DNA of 64,000 bases from Camelus bactrianus (lineage: Eukaryota; Chordata; Mammalia; Artiodactyla; Camelidae): NCBI RefSeq assembly GCF_048773025.1, contig NC_133547.1:45599004-45663003 (forward strand). The letters are read 5' to 3'. The position numbers and the translations under genes were made by a program. The stretch's first letter is position 1, and the number at the start of each line of letters is the position of its first letter. Positions 12,181 to 23,588 of the stretch are shown one piece after another. The notes below the pieces were generated by a model. It worked only from the letters and a program-made list of their open reading frames with translations, had not been told where the DNA came from and made no database searches.

Positions 12181-12389
12181 ACTTCAGCTTTGTTCACCTG
12201 CTTACATGACACATCTTTTGGTTTTACTTTTGACTTTCCAAAATAAAGAGTCATGATATTTCCCCTTTTTCTTCGTCCAGGTGAATCAATTCCAGTGACC
12301 ATTAACCATTCCTTACATGACATGATTTTGGATTTTTCATCATCTTGAACTTTCAATTCTTGTATGCCTTAAAGATGTTTGAATAATAA

Positions 12390-12625
12390 TCACTGTAAAT
12401 CAGTAATAAATACTTGCTGAATGCTTGCTTTGTGTCAACCGCTATGCTAACCTCTTGACACAAATTGTTTCATTAGGCCTTACAGTAAACCTGTAAGACA
12501 GCTAATATTATCTGCATTATGTGTGAATGAGGAGACTGAGGCATAGAGAGGTTAAAGAACTTGCTAGGGTTTCTTAACCAGCAAGAGGCAGAGCCAGAAT
12601 TTGAGCCCAAATGGTCTGACTTGGG
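12390..12625 (-). repeat. MIR SINE, nearly full length
   Basis: Strong reverse-complement MIR: 'atgcttgctttgtgtcaacc', 'gaggagactgaggcatagagaggtt', 'aacttgctagggt', 'gcagagccagaatttgagcccaaatgg'. It is one of the best-preserved MIR copies in the window. Confidence 0.85.
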
Positions 12626-12954
12626 AGCCTCCCTTTGCATCATTTCTTAAAAATAATATACCTATTCCATTAAATTCAAGTAAGATCTGATTTAAATTTA
12701 ACCAAAAAAAAAAAAACCCCAGCACATATGATATGATACAATTGTGCAAAATTATTTTTCTCCCATTGCCTTATTATCTCTCCTTCTGGTTGTCAGTGTG
12801 AGTAAAGTAGTATCTAGAATGATATTCCCCAAGTGTTGACCATGGTTATTCTGAATAATGGAATTTGGGAGATTTTTGTTTATGGTTTCTTTGCTATTGT
12901 TTTTATTTTATTCTCTTGACTTTTTATGTTCCTTGTCTCCTTATAATAAACATG

Positions 12955-13386
12955 TATTATATTTTTTGTCTTTCTCAATGACCTTATGGAGATAGAATTC
13001 ATATACATAAAGTTCACTCATTTCAAGTGTATACTTCAATGCATTTCAGTATATTGGCAGAACTGTCAACTATCACAACAGTCTAATTTTAGCACATTTC
13101 CATCATCCTAAAAAGAAATCTTGAGCCCATTTACAGTCATTCCCAACTTCCCCCTCCCACTCTATGCCAACACTAATCTACTTTCTGATTCTATATATTT
13201 CCTTTTTTGGATTTTTTGTATAAATGAAATGATACAATATGTGGTACTTTGTGTCTGTCTTCTTTCACTGAACATGTTTTTGAGGTCCATTTATGTTGTA
13301 GCATGTACTGGTACTTTGGTCTTTTTTATTGCCAAATAGTGTTCCATTGTATGGATATATGCTATGCTACGTATCCATTTATCAGT
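12955..13386 (-). mobile_element. Old L1, left part, interrupted
   Basis: Complement of an L1M 3' UTR/ORF2 end: 'catttccatcatcctaaaaag', 'aatagtgttccattgtatgg', ending at 'atccatttatcagt'. The series resumes at 13687 with 'atccactcatcagttgg', showing that the bases between were inserted later. Confidence 0.8.
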
Positions 13387-13686
13387 CTTTAAAGTTAATT
13401 TTTCAGCCTTAATGAGGTATAATTGACAAATATATATATATAGTGAGGAGCTGGGGAAGGTAATTAGGTTTATTTATTTTTAGAGGAGATCCTGGGGATT
13501 GAACCCAGGACCTTGTGTATGCTAAGTATGCTCTCTAACTGCTTGAGCTATACCCTCCCACTTAAAATAGTATATATTTAAAATGTACAATGTGATGATT
13601 TGACATACATACAGTTTGTGAAATGATTACCACCATCAGATTAATTATCACATTTATCACCTCACATGGTTACCTTTATTTTTTAA
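13387..13686 (-). mobile_element. L1 3' UTR fragment inserted in older L1
   Basis: A T-rich start, then 'cagccttaatgaggtataattgacaaat' and, after a SINE, 'atatatttaaaatgtacaatgtgatg', the complement of a different L1M 3' UTR. Flanking 14-bp near-matches (13373-13386 and 13687-13700, two differences) look like target-site duplications. It carries the SINE at 13442-13560. Confidence 0.75.
13442..13560 (-). mobile_element. Camelid tRNA-derived SINE (Vic-1 type)
   Basis: Same element as at 10585-10747: + strand 'aggtaattaggtttattta', 'cctggggattgaacccagg', 'gagctataccctccca'. It lies within an L1 fragment that itself lies within an older L1, so it is the top layer of a three-layer nest. Confidence 0.85.
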
Positions 13687-14115
13687 ATCCACTCATCAGT
13701 TGGATTGTTTCCATTTTTTGAGTATTGTAAATAATGTTGCTACGTGTATCTCTGTAAACAAATTTTTATGTGGACAGATACTTTTATTCCTCTTGAACAG
13801 ATACCTAGGAGTCAAATTGCTGGGTCATAAGGTAAGTCTATGTTTAAGAAACTGTTTTTAAGAAACTGTCAAAATGTTTTCCCAAGTAAGTGCGCCATTT
13901 TACATTTCCATCAGCAATTTATAAATGTTTCAATTCCACGTTCTCACCAACACTTGCCATTGTTCATCATTTTTATTATAGCTGTTCCAGTGAACGTGAA
14001 GTGGCGTTTCACTATGATTTTGATTTGCATTTCTTAATAACTAATGTATTGAGTTTTCTCATATGCTTATTGGCTATTTATAAATCTTTTTTTCAATATG
14101 TATTATCTTTACAAC
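13687..14115 (-). mobile_element. Old L1, right part resumed
   Basis: Complement of ORF2 end: 'attgtaaataatgttgctacg', 'tcaaattgctgggtcataagg', 'tacatttccatcagcaattt', 'gattttgatttgcatttc'. It completes the outer L1 of the nest. Confidence 0.8.
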
Positions 14116-14830
14116 AAATAAAACTATTGTTTAAAAAGACTGCTATCTAGCATTGGACATAGTCATGCTGATGACATCTGACCAGCACAGAGGACAGTAA
14201 GCGTGGATGCCTATGACTCACACGCTGCACTTTTACTAATGCAGGCAACACGTTGGGCAACTTTTGTAGCGGACACATTTTATTATAGCCTCAAACTAAG
14301 CCTGCGGTCAACTAAACACCCCAGATCCTGTTCTCATTCATTACTGTGGAGCTGGGTTTCTCCCATTCTCTTTTGAGCAATTGATTTTATTGAGCTTAAA
14401 TGCTGGAGCTAACATTTATCCCCATTGAATTTTATCTTGTCAGGGTAGACCCATTGTCACCTATAAAATTATTTTTTCTTAAGCCTGTCATCTCATTTTC
14501 TCTGCCTGGCAACCTCATTTTTTATGTCAGAATATCTAAGAAGGGGGATTTTTAAAAATCACTACCTTTTTGTCTTTTCAGAGTCAAAATGAATTCATGC
14601 CTTTCATAAGCAATACAAAGACAATTACAGTGCATGAAATTTGTAAAAAAAACTAATAAGTACTTCAAAAATATAACTAATGTAGGAGATCTATAGAAGT
14701 CTACATTGTTATTTTTCATAATCAACACAGGGACATATCTCTAATATATGAAAAGTTGTTAAAAGTAAGCACCAACATTCAACTTTGCTTCATAGTGATA
14801 ACCACTTTTAATGAATTTATGTCTTAAAAA
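14116..14830. other. AT-rich non-coding, nothing recognised
   Basis: No gene or clear repeat is seen. The stretch is AT-rich and sits between two decayed L1 blocks, so it may be L1 sequence too old to recognise. Confidence 0.4.
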
Positions 14831-14849
14831 TGAGGTTGACGAGAAGAGA

Positions 14850-16860
14850 AAGATATACAATGTCACTACAATGCAAACATTTCATATATAGGGTATTCTA
14901 TTACATTTTGAATCTTTCTGACTTCACTCATAGTGGGAATTTTTTTTCTGGAGATGCTGGAAATAATTTGCTGTCACTTTATGCCCTAATTATTTTACCC
15001 ATAACCCCTTTGCATCTCACCTCTATTTTTGAAAAGTCGTTTGGGTCTTCCCAAACCACTTTGATCTTTTCCCTTCTCTGAAGTTCCTATGCAGAACTGA
15101 ATTCCTCATTCTTCTCAGTCCAGAGCGTATCCTCCATGGTTTACGCATGGCCCATCTTTGTTTTACTTTCTCCCTTTCACCCTCATCTTCAATTCCCACT
15201 TCCTTCCTTTTTCCAGCACCCTCTCTGGTGCATTTAATGTGTGTCCTTCCAGTCTGACTTGTGTATGTTTGTTTGGATAAATGTACATCCACAAGAAACT
15301 GTTTCTATGTCTGAGTTTTTAAATTATATAAATAGTATTGTGCTACAAATCTTGTTTTATTTCTTTAATCCTCCAACCTGTTTTTTGAGAGCTACCCATG
15401 TGCTACACATCACTGTAGTATAATACTTCTGCCTGTTGCATACTAGTCTATCAAGCACACATTCAGAGTGTACTTACCCATATTCTTCAGGATGGACCCT
15501 CAGGACGCCTCCAAAACACTTCCATGAACATCCATGTAAACTGACTATACTTACAGTGTTCTCTATGCTGGTCACAGAAACTAACCATAAAGAGAAATTT
15601 GCAGCCTCTCCTTGCGGACAGTTTTCTCTATGGTACGTTCCCAGAAGGGAGGTCTCTGAGTCCATAGGCTCATGAGTACATAATTTCAATAACAATTACC
15701 GTATTACTCCTTCCGAGAGCTGCAGTAGTTCACCTTCCCACACCAGTGGTGCAAAGCTTTGTTTCAACTCATTCTCAACAGCACTTGTCAGACTTTATGG
15801 TTTTTGCCAGTCTGATGATGTGAAGTCACATCTCAGTGATGCTCTATCGGGCTCTTCTCTGATTGCTGGTCAGATTGATTCTCTTCTGTGACATGCCTAT
15901 GTATATTCATTGTTCTTTTTTTCCTATCTTTTTACTACTGACTTGTACTAATTCCCTGAACATGTTGGCTGTTAATATCTTACAGATTTTAGGTCTTGCA
16001 AATATCTTCTAGGCTGTCACCAGCCACCTGTCGCTGTTAACTTTGTCTATGATGTCCCTCCTCGAACCCAAGCCTTTCATTTTTGATTGTTGTCAAATTC
16101 TTCAGTTTATCTCTTGTCACCTTGAACTTGCGAGGTTTTATTTAGCAATTTCTCCACCATCCAAGGGTAAACAGATAGTCCCCAATATTTTCTTCTATTA
16201 GTTTTATAGTTTTACTTTCACATTTTGAAGTTTTTTTTTAATGAATCAAGATAGGGATTCAAGTTTATTTTTCTCCATATAGTAAGACTACTTTCTCCCA
16301 AATTGTTTTAATAGTCTATCCTTTTACTACACACATCATATACTTCTCATAGATATATAGTTTCATTTTGAGACTTTTCATTCTTTCCATTGATTTGTTT
16401 GCTGGTTCGGCACATAAACTTCTTAACTTGAGGTGCTATATTTTTCTCAAATGTCTCATTTTCAAGTAGGATTGTTCCTTCCCTTTGTTTTTCTTCTTCA
16501 AAGTTGCTTAGTTACTCAAGAGCCTTTATTCTCCCATATAAAATTTAAAATCAGTTTATCATAGTCCCAGAAACTCCTGCTGTGATCTTGATTGGACTTG
16601 TAATGAACTATAAAGCAATCTAGGGACAATTGACACCAGAGCAATACTAAATTGCCCCAGTCATTCATTTAGGTCTTTTCTTTTTTCCTTTAATAAAGCA
16701 ACAAAGCTCATTTTTTTTTTCTCAATAAAGGTCCTGTAAATTCTTTATTAGGATAATACTAAATACTTTTCTTCCTTTTGTAAATTATATCATATATCAT
16801 ATATATGATATGATTTTATAAATTAATACTGTGTTTTCTATTTGTACTCCTGGGACCTCT
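14850..16860 (-). mobile_element. Very old L1/HAL1-like block
   Basis: Decayed complement of L1: 'acatccatgtaaactgac' type 3' segment, 'gatgtgaagtcacatctcag', 'cttgcaaatatcttctaggc', 'attttcttctattagttttatag', 'caataaaggtcctgtaaattc'. Order and motifs fit L1ME- or HAL1-age elements. Exact limits are uncertain. An 18-bp perfect AT-rich palindrome lies at 16794-16811. Confidence 0.6.
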
Positions 16861-17094
16861 TCAGGGTTGCATTTGAGGAGAGGCAGCCAACACTTGAGGC
16901 TATATTTAATATCAGTATATTCAAGTACACATTCAATGTCTCTAACCTAATGTTTCACTGGTGACTAGTGGCCCCAGTGAGATCATAATCTTCATTAATA
17001 TGGCTACTTGCCCATCACATTTCACATTACTTTTCTCAAGATCTAGCCCAGTGCTGTAAATATGCACATAGACAGAAGGAGACAGCTTCAGCCT

Positions 17095-17215
17095 CAGGGC
17101 ACATAGTGGACTTGGAGTCAGAAGGCTTGAGTGTGGTCCTTCTATGTCTGACTTTGAACTAGGCCCTAATCCCTGTAAGTGTCTCCTTCCCCATTCCTAA
17201 TGCAGGATTAAGTTA
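17095..17215 (+). repeat. MIR SINE relic
   Basis: Sense MIR pattern: 'ggacttggagtcagaaggct', 'gactttgaactaggccct' at the place of the usual 'tgaccttgggcaagt', then a 'tctccttccccattcctaatg' core. Diverged. Confidence 0.5.
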
Positions 17216-17754
17216 GCTGTCACAAAAAATTCAGAGGAAATAGATGTATCTTGCACAGAATTTTGCATGTAGAAAAAATACCTGCTATTTGAATCTAAAG
17301 GCAAAAAAGATTTAAATCAGCTATAGCCAAAAGAAGAGCACTGGTAAGAAAGAATTATGAGCTCCAAACACTGTTCCCAGTGATTAAAGGTTCCTACCAA
17401 ATTACTCCAGCCAAGGACATCAAAGACAATTTATAATCCTGTCTCTGAAAACCAAGTGATTTCATCAGAGGTTTTAAAAATTTGTGGCTGAAAGGAGAAG
17501 CTCCCACCCCTTGAAGACCACCACTGGTGCTGGGCTTTCTAAAGCAGTCCAGAAAATGTTTACTCTGGGATCTGGTCTTTTGCGTACAGGAGAAAGCTGC
17601 TGTGGGTGATGAGACGCTCTTCTACAAAGAGATAATTTGAGCAGAATCCCAAATACATAGAGTTATCTGTATTCAAATGTTGCAGCTCTTCAAGGCATGG
17701 TTGAAACAAATGGAAATTCCCCTAAAGCTCTGTTATTGTTCATCTTTTCCACTA

Positions 17755-17865
17755 GGCTAGAAACTCCATAGGAGCAAGGACCTGGTCTGTCTTCTACATG
17801 TGCCTAGATTGGTGCCATGCAGAGTGGACGCTCAGTGAATGCTTTTTGAATGAATGAAGGGAGCC
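17755..17865 (+). repeat. L2 LINE 3' end relic
   Basis: Matches the L2 3' end order: 'aactccataggagcaaggacc', 'gtctgtcttctacatgtgcc', 'gacgctcagtgaatgctttttgaatgaatgaa'. The terminal 'tgaatgaatgaa' is the classic L2 end. Confidence 0.75.
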
Positions 17866-18770
17866 CAGACCCAGAGTGATAGCTCCTTTTAGTTTCCACA
17901 CATCACACATGGGCATCAGCTGACCTTTGTGGCAGGAAGTGGAATAGCTGGGTGGAACTTGCTATTATAAGCAACTACTCAGTTAAGTGCCATCTCAAGG
18001 AGCACTTTGAATTGATCTTCCTGGAACTCCAGCATTAAGAACACACATTAGCCCTGACCTGACTTAACCCCTTAGTTCCAGTGACTCCACACATTCTTGA
18101 GGTTATCTTTCAGATAAACTGAATAATCTGAGATAGAGAGTCTATGGCAATGGTCTTGAACGAGTGAGTAATGCAACAAGTGACAAAGTTCTTAAAAGAA
18201 AGTTTGAGGCTGTCTCCTTCACATTCTCTTGGGCTTCTCCAGCCTCTGTTCATTGCATACGGTGGGTGGGGTTGGTGGGGAAGGGTTTGTATAAAGTAAG
18301 TATCAGTTGTTCTATTTTTCCTTTGCTCCTACCCCTCTCACTTTATTTTTTGAGAGAAAGAATGAAAAGGCTAAGACTGGAAAGATGGTGGCAGGTTTCT
18401 AATGAAATCAAAATTCTTTTCTTTTTTTTTTTAAGAAAACGATAATGCTAAAACGATAAGGCAAGCCAGTAGGGGGTGTTAAAGATAAAATTACCAGAAG
18501 TCAATTGAAATGTAATTATAGGTGATTATTGCATGTTCTCTGTGTCCCTTGTAAGTGAATTGACCTTTAAAAATGAAATTGCTCTTGATTGTTTTTTAAA
18601 ATCTCATTTTCTGTGCTTCTGAGATTGTTTCCAACTGTTATATGTATATTTTTAAAATCTCCAAATATAGTGTTATAAATAATACTTGTTATAAATAATT
18701 CGTTGGGTTATTAACTTCCCCTTATATTTTTAAAATATTCATATTGTATATATCACCATGAATAAACAAA
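17866..18770. other. Upstream non-coding, nothing recognised
   Basis: No gene or repeat family is recognisable. A 12-base T-run lies at about 18420-18432. Confidence 0.4.
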
Positions 18771-19055
18771 TGACATTGCCATAAAATGGAATATTATGCA
18801 GAATGGAAATAGTATTTTTAAAGGAAAATTTAAAGATATATAATGATGTCCATTATATAACCTTAGGTTAAAAAAATAGGATATAAAACTGCATATAGAG
18901 AATGTTCTTCATTTGTGTTTTTTTATGTTTATAAAATAATGATTGTGGGAGTGTGATTACAGATGAGTTTTATTTTCTTCATTATATTATATAACTATTT
19001 CTCTGTAGTTTCCAAACTGTATTCAATAAATGTCACTCTTAGAATCAGAAAAAAA
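18770..19055 (+). mobile_element. Old L1 3' end, sense orientation
   Basis: Reads as a sense L1M 3' end: 'aaaatggaatattatgcag', 'gatgtccattatata', 'gggagtgtgattacagatgagttttattttcttc', then 'agaatcagaaaaaaaa' as tail. It is the only L1 piece I see on the + strand. Confidence 0.65.
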
Positions 19056-19954
19056 AATGTATTAAAACGCTCAGATATCTTTTCAATCCAATTTAATTTG
19101 TCTTTAAAGTATATTTTGAGGTAGGCAGGGGATAGCTATAATTTTTCTACTTTAAAGTGGATATACTGAGCCATCAGGAAATGCCCTGCCTCAAATCACA
19201 TAATTCATGGTGGAGAACTGGAATCAGAAAGAGAAACCAGCCTCTTGGATTTGCATGAGCCCAATGCAGAGTGCACAGGGCTGGTCCCTTCTTGGAGCCT
19301 CGCGGTGGCTGGCTCTCAGGGACTGCCTTCCTGCCACACTGGTTGCACCTGGAGGAGCCCCAGAGGCTGAGCTGAGGGTCCCCTTCCCAAGTCAGCTGTC
19401 TCCAGCCTTTTGCCAGGGAAAGGGAAGAATCCTGAAATGTATCTCTGGATTATCACAATTTCTGAATAACTGGATCTATTTGGTTGAGATCCTTTCAGAT
19501 ACAAATGCTGTTGTCAGCGAAGGCCAACATTGCTGTGTTTCTAAATTGCTGGAAGCCTAACTTCAGAATCACCATGCTCTTCTCTCCTTGATCATCTCTA
19601 AAGAGTAAGGACTGTGTCTATTCCTTTCCATAGACTCCCCAGGAAATCCGCAATACAGAGACACTACACATTCTCAATACTCATTAACTCACTAACCATC
19701 AGCCTTAGAACATTGTACCTTGAGGGCACTAGTTCACATGCAGAACTTGGTGGAAAGTAGATGCAGTAGGCAATGTTTTATTGTCATGTGAGAGGACTCA
19801 TTCATCAATGTGGGATCTCTAAATTTCCACTTGGAGAATCAGTAAGTCTTATGATCTACTTTCAAGTGGCTCTTTTAATTTTTTGAAGTGCCAAATGACA
19901 ACTATCTCTTTTAGTCATGGCTCTTGATTTAAAACAAAAAAATTTGATTACCTG

Positions 19955-20085
19955 GGCTCGCCTTCATACATTTGGCTTCAGCGGGTTCCCAGCACGGCCC
20001 AGACATTTGGTTGTTGGTGTATTTGTTTTAAATCTCGTTTAATAATTCTAATGCACAGCCAGGGGTGAGAACTACCAGTTAAACT
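19955..20085 (+). repeat. MER5-like hAT DNA transposon relic
   Basis: Ends with 'aattctaatgcacagccaggggtgagaact', close to the MER5A terminus 'attctaatgtgcagccagggttgagaacc'. MER5A is a non-autonomous hAT-Charlie element shared by placentals. Confidence 0.65.
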
Positions 20086-20209
20086 CTGATTCTTTGCCTC
20101 CATGACATATTTAGTATCTATGATTTATCTGATGCCAAGTCTTTGGTCAAGAATGCAACATCCAATTATAAGACAGATCCCATGAGTTAGATCAGATTTA
20201 GGATTTTCC

Positions 20210-20620
20210 ATGTGGTTTCCGGAAATGTACTGCAGCAACAGTCAAGTATTGTTGAATTCTGTTTTGTTTTGTTTTTTTTGCTTTGGCAATTCGGAGTCTT
20301 TTATGGTTCCATACAGATTTTGGAATTGTTTGTTCCAGCTCTGCGAAAATTGTCATGAGCATTTTGACAGGGGTCACACTGGATCTGCAGATTGCTTTAG
20401 GTAGCATGGCCATTTTGATAATGTGGATTCCTCCAGTCCAAGAGCACAAGATATCTTTCCATTTCCTTTTGTATCATCTTCAATTCCTTTCACCAATGTT
20501 TTACAGTTTTCAGAGTATAGAACCCTCCTTGGGTAAGTTTATTTCTGAGTATTCTGTTGTTTTTGATGCAATGAAAATGCCTATGCCAGTTATAAAATTC
20601 TGGTTTTTGAAGTGCAAAAA
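20210..20620 (-). mobile_element. L1 ORF2 fragment
   Basis: Complement of L1 ORF2: 'ctgcgaaaattgtcatgagc', 'tggatctgcagattgctttagg', 'aatgtggattcctccagtcc', 'ttttacagttttcagagtat'. It represents a more 5' part of L1 than the neighbour at 20650-21230, so on the - strand the parts are out of order. They are therefore separate insertions or a rearranged one. It ends at an A-rich tract (20615-20641). Confidence 0.75.
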
Positions 20621-20644
20621 AAAAAAAGAAAAAAAGAAAAAGTG

Positions 20645-21230
20645 AATGAAGGGCCACAAATGGCAAAATATCCCTCTTTTTATGGGTGAGTTGTATTTCA
20701 TTACACACATATGCTGCATCTTCTTTATGCATTCATCTACTGGTGTGCACCTGGGATGCTTCCATATCGTGGCAACTATACATAATGTCGCTGTTAATAG
20801 GGGGAGTGTATTTATCTTTTTGAATTAATGTTTTTATTTTTCTGGGATTTATGCCCAGGAATGGAATTGCTGGGCCATGTTGTGGTTCTGTTTTTAGGTT
20901 TTGGAGAAACCTCCATATTGTTTTCCATCATGGCTACACCAATTTACATTCCTACCAACAGTATACAAGCATTCCCTTTTCTTCACATCCTTGCCAACAT
21001 TTGTTATTTGTGTTCTTTTTGATGATGGCCATTCTGACAGGTGTGAGATGATATCTCATTGTGATCTTGATTTGCATTTCCCTGATACTAGTGATGCTGA
21101 GCAACTTTTCATGTTCCTGTTGGCCACCTCCATTTCCTCTTTTGGAAAAATGTCTGTTCAGTTCTTCTGCCCATATTTTAAATGGGTCATTTGTTTGCTT
21201 GTTTGCTTTTTAATTGAAGTACAGTTGATT
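20645..21230 (-). mobile_element. L1 3' part of ORF2
   Basis: Complement of the ORF2 end: 'cttctttatgcattcatctac', 'aatggaattgctgggccatg', 'ttttccatcatggctacacc', 'gatggccattctgacagg'. Old, L1MA/L1MB-like copy, inactive. Confidence 0.75.
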
Positions 21231-21270
21231 TTAAATGTTGTATTAGTTTCTGGTATAGAGCATGGATGGA
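21208..21270 (-). mobile_element. Short L1 3' UTR end fragment
   Basis: 'tttttaattgaagtacagttg' followed by 'tagtttctggtatagagcatg' is the extreme 3' end of an artiodactyl-type L1 on the - strand. Only about 60 bases are present, so it is a heavily 5'-truncated insertion next to the older L1. Confidence 0.6.
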
Positions 21271-21770
21271 CTTGGAGGGCAATATGCTGCATTACTTATA
21301 TTCCTGTAGGTATGTAAGTTGACGACTCCTGGCATAAATCCTCTCTATTTCCTTTCCATTACACTTGTTAGTCTGGATATTTTATATTTATCTAATACCC
21401 CAGCACCTTCCAAAGAAGCACCTAGGAGAGGCCTGTTTTCTTAAATGTATAGCTGTTTAGAGAGAATGACTTCTTTGCAATATTGAGTTTTCCAATCTAT
21501 GAACATTATTTTTGCATTTATTTAGGTCTTACATCAGTCAGAGTCCAGTGGAGAGATGAAAACCAGACCAGTACTTGAAACAGAAAAAACTTAATATAAA
21601 AATTTGTTAACAACTAGTAGGAAGGTGGATAACTACTCAAAAGGGTAGAAGTTGCCTCTAAGGGAAGGAGCCACTGCAGAGAGCAGCTACAACCTCTGGG
21701 GCAGAGGGATAGTGAATAAATGAAGATACCTGGAAACTTCAAAGGGCCGCCTTAAAAGGAGCTGAGATTC
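21271..21770. other. Non-coding, unassigned
   Basis: Contains no gene. Part (about 21540-21640, 'cagagtccagtggagagatg', 'cttaatataaaaatttgttaac') resembles a decayed repeat end, but I could not assign a family. Confidence 0.35.
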
Positions 21771-21774
21771 AGAC

Positions 21775-22118
21775 CTGTTTGTTTATTTGTTGTTTGAAGT
21801 ATAGTCAGTTTACAGTGTTGTGTCAGTTTCTGGTGTGCAGCACAATGCTGCAGTCATACATATACTTACATATATTTGTTTCCATATTCTTTTTCATTAT
21901 AGGTCACTGCAAGGTATTGAATATAGTTCCCTGTGCTATACAGTAGAAACCTGTTGTTTATCTATTTTATATGCAGTAGTTAGTATCTGTAAATCTCGAA
22001 CTCCCAGTTTATCCCTTCCCACCCCTTTTCCCCCTTGGTAACCATAAGTTTATTTTCTATGTCTGTGAGTCTGTTTCTGTTTTGTAAATAAATTCATTTG
22101 TGTCTTTTCCCCCCCAGA
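21775..22118 (-). mobile_element. 5'-truncated artiodactyl-type L1
   Basis: Complement of an L1 3' UTR: 'gaagtatagtcagtttacag', 'tatagttccctgtgctatac', 'ccttggtaaccataagtttatt', 'gtgagtctgtttctgttttg', ending in a C-run at about 22110. It is about 345 bases, 3' UTR only, with the 5' end lost at insertion. Confidence 0.85.
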
Positions 22119-23540
22119 TCTCTTTGGAGGTGTGGCTGCCATAGAAACATTCAGTCCACCAGTGATGGAGAAACAGGAGGGTGTGAGCCACAGGTGAGTT
22201 GCAGGAATGACCCACCACTGAGTGGAGAAGGAGGCTGTCAGAGGCATGGGTAGAGCAGCTGGTCCCAGGACTTCCATGATGGTGGGAGAAGTGGTGGTGA
22301 TGGGTATCACTCACTCGTTGCCAACCTCAGGGTGAAAATTTTCCATATTTCACCAGACTTGTTTTTTCGATGTTTTTAGAGGCGGTGGGCATCACCCATG
22401 GAAAAATCAGGATAAAGTTCGCCCATAAAAATGCAACCTTTTATTATCAGTGGGGTATGATTTATGGTAAGAAGGGCAGCCTTCAAAAGGAAAATGAGGT
22501 TACCAAAGAAGTCTTTGATACCTATGTTGAAAAAGGGAGGAGTTTTGCCGCTAAACCAACAGCTCTTGCTCAGAAGGCACCGGGGTCCAGATCCCACCAG
22601 CCCCTCTGCAGAACCACCCAGAATCAGTACTTCACTGCCCACCACCACTATTCCAAAGTGTGGGGATCTGATTTTCTGTACATTAAGCATGATCCAGAGG
22701 CAGGAGTTTTTCTGATGAGACTTTTCAGAGGGGCCAGGAGCAGAGGCTGTTCTGTGTAAAGGCAGAGCCGTGGATAGACAGAGCCGTGGATAGACAGATG
22801 TGGCAGCAGAGAGGGAAACAAGGGTGGGCAAGGGAACAAGGAGATTTGAGAGACTGTCCATTTGGCAAGAAAGATGAAAAGAAAGAGAGAGTAATGCCTC
22901 AGAGGCTACAAAATATTAGTGATTCTTGATCAATATGGAAAGAGCCCCATTACACAGAATCTGGTTTGGAAGAAGAACTTGGAACGCGACTGCTTCAGGA
23001 CAGGATATTGTGGATGAAATAATCTTAGGGCACCTTTTCAAATTTAGGCAAGTGCCCCTTTATTGGATTAAGAAAAGAGATGTGAGCCAGGCTGAGCAAG
23101 CAGAAGTGAGCCTGCTGGGAGTTGGAACAGGCCACCCCAGGCTGTGCTGGCTGGCTGCCGCCCCCTTGACCTCTGTTTGTCATCTGCCCAAGCCTTACCC
23201 CAGCTCCACACCCAGGCCCTGGCCCCCAAGCTACTGCCCTCTGTGTTCTCTTCCAAGTGCTCCTTCTCCAACAGCCGGCAAAGGAGGAGAAAAGTCTGAA
23301 GATGTTGGAGCCAAGACAGCCATGGAGTGGGGCTGGGCACATCACCGAGCAGCTGGAGAAACCCCATATGGGTATGATGCCAGGTCCAGGACCCTGTCAC
23401 TGGACACAGAACAGGCTTCCCAGGAAACCCTGAGCCTAGGAACCCTGCAAAAATTTTTAATTTAATTCTACCTTGATTCCATTTTGAAAAAAAGAAGAGG
23501 CTTCCTTGAACTCACTCAAATTTAAAACAGTAACGTGTGC
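22119..23540. other. Single-copy non-coding block with overlapping open frames
   Basis: About 1.4 kb of moderate-GC sequence with no recognised repeat and several open frames of 100-179 codons on both strands (for example 22370-22759 +, 22376-22861 -, 22926-23465 +). The frames overlap on opposite strands and I recognise no domain. A 16-bp tandem duplication ('agagccgtggatagac') lies at 22764-22795. It may be ordinary intergenic DNA or part of a non-coding transcript such as the antisense RNA annotated near human ATP1A1, but nothing in the sequence proves transcription. Confidence 0.35.
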
Positions 23541-23551
23541 GTTTGTCTATG

Positions 23552-23588
23552 TGTGTATGTATGTATGTATGTATGTATGTATGTATAC
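23552..23588. repeat. (TATG)n microsatellite
   Basis: Tandem 'tatg' units, about eight in a row, flanked by TG-rich sequence on both sides. Confidence 0.9.

Noticed and set aside
16794-16811. 18-bp perfect AT palindrome as a possible regulatory or origin element
   Set aside because: It consists of AT-rich simple sequence within decayed L1 DNA, where such palindromes arise by chance.
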